A DNA stretch of 47,781 nucleotides. Source: Frankia sp. AgB1.9 (GTDB lineage Bacteria; Actinomycetota; Actinomycetes; Frankiales; Frankiaceae). The translations under genes and the position numbers were made by a program. Each line of letters begins with the position of its first letter. Position 1 is the first letter of the stretch. The DNA is taken from contig NZ_JADWYX010000058.1 in NCBI RefSeq assembly GCF_016786355.1, positions 8,669-56,449 on the forward strand, written 5' to 3'. Positions 45,188 to 47,781 of the stretch are shown one piece after another. The notes under the pieces were generated by a model. That model worked only from the letters and a program-made list of their open reading frames with translations. It did no database searches and was not told the DNA's origin.

Positions 45188-46357
45188 TCAGGCGCGCGGG
45201 GGGCCGACGCCGGCGGCCGGTCCGCCGGCCCGCGCGAGGAGGCGGCCGCGGCCCTGGGCGTCGGCCGGGGTGCCCGCCACGGCCGGCGCCCGGTCCTCGA
45301 CCGTCGGCGCCGAGCAGCAGTCCGTCGGGCAGACCTCCGGGAACGGCCCGAGGCCCGTCCAGGAGCGGCGCGGCCGGTCCGGGTCACCCCGCTCGGCGAG
45401 CAGCTCGGCGACCATCCGGACGAACCGGGGCTCGGCCCCGACCGTCCCGGCCCGCACGGCGCTGATCCCGGCCTTCTCGGCTCGGCCCAGCGCGTCCCGG
45501 TCGAGGTCCTGGATGACCTCCATGTGGTCGCTGACGAAACCGACCGGCACGATCACCACCGCCCGGGCGCCGGCGGCCGCCAGCTGCTCGATCCGGTCGC
45601 CGACGTCTGGCTCCAGCCAGGGGACGGTGGGCGGCCCGCTGCGGCTGCAGTAGGCGACGTCCCACGGGTGCTCCCGGCCGCCCCGCCCGGCGACGGCCGC
45701 GGCGACGGCGCGGCTGACGGCGGCGAGCTGGGCCGGGTAGGCGCCGCCGCCGGGCCCGCTCTCGGCGGCCTGCCGCCGGGGCACTGAGTGGGCGACGAAC
45801 AGCAGGTGCGCCTCGTCGCGGACCGCGGCGGGCAGCCGGTCGAGCCCGGCCTCGACCCGCTCGACCATCGGCTCGACGAACCCCGGGTGGTCGAAGAACA
45901 CCCGCAGCTTGACCAGCTCGGGCCCCGGACCACCGGCCGGCAGAGCGGCGAGGCCGTCGGCCAGGTTCTCCCGGTACTGCCGGCAGGCGGAGTACGTCGC
46001 GAACACCGACGGCACGAAGACCGCGGCCCGCCGGACCCCGTCCGCGCGCATCTCGGCCAGGGCGGCGCCGAGGTAGGGCTCCCAGTTCCGGTTGCCCCAG
46101 TAGACCGGCAGCGGCGCGAGCTCGGCGCGCAGCGCGGCCAGCAGCTCGCGGCTCTGGTCGTTGATCGGGCTGCGGCCGCCGAGCCGGTGGTAGTGCTCGG
46201 CGACCTGGGCGATCCGCGCCTCCGGCACCCCCCGGCCGCGGGTGACGTTGCGCAGGAACGGCAGCACGTCGGCCGGCCCGTCGGGCCCGCCGAACGTCAG
46301 CAGCAGCAGCGCGTCAACAGCGCCGGTGCCGTTGCCGGACGGCGACGCGGAGCCCAC
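45188..46357 (-). CDS. hemH: Ferrochelatase (coproporphyrin ferrochelatase type)
   Basis: A 389-residue enzyme inserting Fe2+ into the porphyrin; actinobacteria generally use coproporphyrin III. It opens DALLLLTFGGPDGPADVLPFLRNVTRGR. The active-site His lies in LLFVAHSVPRRQ and the partner Glu in PVGFVSDHMEVIQDLD. SACRQYREN and the late CPTDCC cysteines match the extra Cys ligands of [2Fe-2S] actinobacterial ferrochelatases. A Gly/Ala/Pro-rich tail of about 40 residues follows and is unusual in length. GTG 46357 lies 27 bp after fabG, so the two are co-transcribed. In mycobacteria inhA stands between these genes. Confidence 0.93.
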   Translation of the reverse strand: MGSASPSGNGTGAVDALLLLTFGGPDGPADVLPFLRNVTRGRGVPEARIAQVAEHYHRLGGRSPINDQSRELLAALRAELAPLPVYWGNRNWEPYLGAALAEMRADGVRRAAVFVPSVFATYSACRQYRENLADGLAALPAGGPGPELVKLRVFFDHPGFVEPMVERVEAGLDRLPAAVRDEAHLLFVAHSVPRRQAAESGPGGGAYPAQLAAVSRAVAAAVAGRGGREHPWDVAYCSRSGPPTVPWLEPDVGDRIEQLAAAGARAVVIVPVGFVSDHMEVIQDLDRDALGRAEKAGISAVRAGTVGAEPRFVRMVAELLAERGDPDRPRRSWTGLGPFPEVCPTDCCSAPTVEDRAPAVAGTPADAQGRGRLLARAGGPAAGVGPPRA

Positions 46358-46384
46358 GGCGTCGATGACCGACCGTGACCGGTG

Positions 46385-47107
46385 CTAGTGGCCCATGCCG
46401 ACGCCGCCGTCGACCGGGAGGACCGCGCCGGTGATGTACGCCGCACGCTCGGAGGCGAGGAACGCGACCGCGGCGGCGACCTCCTCCGGTTCGCCCATCC
46501 GCCGGCCCGGGACGCTGGCGAGGATCAGCTCGCGCTGGGCGTCCGTGAGGGCGTCGATCATGGCCGTGCGGATCGGGCCGGGCGAGACGACGTTCGACGT
46601 GATCCCGCGCGGCGCGAGCTCACGGGCCAGCGAGCGGGCGAAACCGATGAGACCGGCCTTCGACGCGGCGTAGTTCGACTGCCCGGCGTGCCCGGACATG
46701 CCGACGACCGAGGAGATGAACACCAGCCGGCCGTAACGGCGCCGGAGCATGCCGCGCGCCCCGCGCTTGGCGACCCGGTAGGCACCGAGCAGGTTCGTGT
46801 CGATCACGTCCCGGAAGGAGTCCTCGGACATCGTCAGGAGCAGCGTGTCCTTCTCGATTCCCGCGTTGGACACCACGATCTCGACCGGACCGAGCTCGGC
46901 CTCGACCTCGGCGAACGCCTTGTCCACCGACTCGACGCTCGTCACGTCCATCCGGACGCCGAACAGCCCGTCAGGCGCCTGCCCGCCTCGGCTCGCGACA
47001 GCGACCCGCTGGCCGTCCGCGGCCAGAGCCGCGGCGCAGGCGGCACCGATACCCCGGTTGCCCCCGGTCACAAGCGCCACTCGACCCTGACCCGCGTTTT
47101 CTGCCAT
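46385..47107 (-). CDS. fabG: 3-oxoacyl-ACP reductase (FabG/MabA-like)
   Basis: A 240-residue short-chain dehydrogenase that reduces beta-ketoacyl-ACP with NADPH in fatty-acid synthesis. The cofactor loop is TGGNRGIG (about 14-21), then NAG at 81-83, catalytic Ser in ISSVVG (near 132), and Tyr146/Lys150 in NYAASKAG. AYITGAVLPVDGGVGMGH is the typical FabG ending. Its position immediately before ferrochelatase mirrors mabA-inhA-hemH of mycobacteria and supports FabG over a generic reductase. ATG 47107 starts MAENAGQGRVALVTGG; the upstream open frame is Arg/Pro-rich noise. Confidence 0.9.
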   Translation of the reverse strand: MAENAGQGRVALVTGGNRGIGAACAAALAADGQRVAVASRGGQAPDGLFGVRMDVTSVESVDKAFAEVEAELGPVEIVVSNAGIEKDTLLLTMSEDSFRDVIDTNLLGAYRVAKRGARGMLRRRYGRLVFISSVVGMSGHAGQSNYAASKAGLIGFARSLARELAPRGITSNVVSPGPIRTAMIDALTDAQRELILASVPGRRMGEPEEVAAAVAFLASERAAYITGAVLPVDGGVGMGH

Positions 47108-47375
47108 ACAGCGAATCGTAGCCGTCCCCGACCCGTCCGGACCGAAACCCCGGGCGCCACGATCCGTGGCCACACGACACCCGCTCCCGCCCGCCCGGGA
47201 CATGCCGCCCAGGTCGGCACACTGGCCAGCACGTACGGTTTGCGCGGGCCTGTCGTGGTCGCGGCAGGTCACCCGAGCGGACCCGCGTACCCCGCTCGGC
47301 GCACGACGGCCAAGATTGATGCGGGGTGGCCGCAACGCACCGCCCGCCCCGCGCGTCCGGACTGGAGTGGCAGGC

Positions 47376-47781
47376 GTGGTGTTCAGGCCAGGGATCCGCC
47401 ACGTCGAGTATCGCCCGCGGGAATGGTCCTTCGAGCCGCCCGGGCGGACCGGCTCGCCGGTGGACGAGACCGCGGTCGCCGGCCCCGGCGACGACGTGGC
47501 AGCCGACGACGTGGCGGCGGACGACGGGCGGTCCGCGCCGCGCCGCCCGCCGCCTCGGCCGGCCGAGGTCGCCGACGAGGCCGCCGCCGGCTGGCCCCTC
47601 GAACCCGTGCGGCCGACCGGGCACCCCGTGCCCTGGCCCGGGCAGGTCGAACCGGGCACCGGACCGGCGCCCCAGCTTCCGCCGGCGCCACCCGAGCCCA
47701 CCCCTGCGCCGGCCCTGACGGTGCCCGGCGCGATCGTCCCGGGGCCGCCCGGCGGGGGGGGGGGGGGGGCGGGCCCCGGGC
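47376..47781 (+). CDS. Proline-rich hypothetical protein, 3' end missing
   Basis: A frame open to the end of the window, at least 135 codons. It reads VVFRPGIRHVEYRPREWSF and then becomes very rich in Pro, Ala, Asp and Gly (DDVAADDVAADDGRSA, PAPQLPPAPPEP). This suggests a disordered N-terminal region before a domain lying off the contig. GTG 47376 (or 47379) has GGAG about nine bases upstream; an in-frame ATG at 47319 is also possible. The last bases are a poly-G run, so the final residues are unreliable. It is divergent from fabG. Confidence 0.4.
   Translation, partial: MVFRPGIRHVEYRPREWSFEPPGRTGSPVDETAVAGPGDDVAADDVAADDGRSAPRRPPPRPAEVADEAAAGWPLEPVRPTGHPVPWPGQVEPGTGPAPQLPPAPPEPTPAPALTVPGAIVPGPPGGGGGGAGPG

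Overview
The window is very GC-rich, gene-dense actinobacterial DNA, most likely from Frankia or a close relative. The reasons are the codon use, many GTG/TTG starts, and several actinobacterial families: DUF3090, DUF3099, a DUF574-type SAM methyltransferase, a mycothiol-dependent MDMPI-type protein, a ferrochelatase with extra C-terminal cysteines, and an LdtMt2-like L,D-transpeptidase. Both ends run into poly-G, so the window is probably a whole draft contig whose edge genes are cut. I saw no rRNA, tRNA, CRISPR array, transposase or phage gene.

Layout. 1-5.7 kb: a truncated NHL-repeat protein, an aldo/keto reductase, a small PTP-type phosphatase, a crotonase with a downstream partner gene, and an amidohydrolase. 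The crotonase and the amidohydrolase each have a perfect match to the KstR operator TnnAACnnGTTnnA just upstream, which suggests a sterol/lipid-catabolism regulon. 5.7-10.9 kb: three minus-strand genes (a GCS2 ligase fused to a circularly permuted ATP-grasp, a glutamine amidotransferase of the N-acetylglutaminylglutamine-amide type, and a GNAT). Together they could build an acetylated, amidated small peptide. 11.2-12.4 kb: a CDF zinc exporter with two overlapping Zur-like palindromes upstream. 12.8-18.9 kb: a frameshifted double-hotdog protein, an FCD/GntR regulator, two unknown proteins, a secreted alpha/beta hydrolase and a SAM methyltransferase.

18.9-24 kb: a complete urtABCDE urea ABC transporter operon with translationally overlapping genes. 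24.4-29.2 kb: a giant GGDEF-EAL protein carrying about 200 residues of ER-rich pentapeptide helix. 29.3-30.3 kb: bfd-bfr iron storage and release, preceded by two iron boxes of the IdeR/DtxR type. 30.5-34.7 kb: three envelope genes (OmpATb-like, Aur1/PAP2-like, L,D-transpeptidase). 35.4-40.2 kb: urate oxidase, SAM hydrolase, a CaiB-type CoA-transferase, DUF3099 and an MDMPI-type protein. 40.3-43.9 kb: two GT4 mannosyltransferase-like proteins and an unknown protein. 44.3-47.1 kb: DUF3090, ferrochelatase and fabG. 47.3 kb to the end: a truncated proline-rich ORF.

The recurring theme is nutrient-responsive housekeeping: nitrogen (urate oxidase, urea uptake), iron (bfd-bfr, ferrochelatase), zinc (CDF) and lipid (KstR-type sites). 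In-frame minisatellites recur: 27 bp in the crotonase N-terminus, and 15 bp at three separate places.
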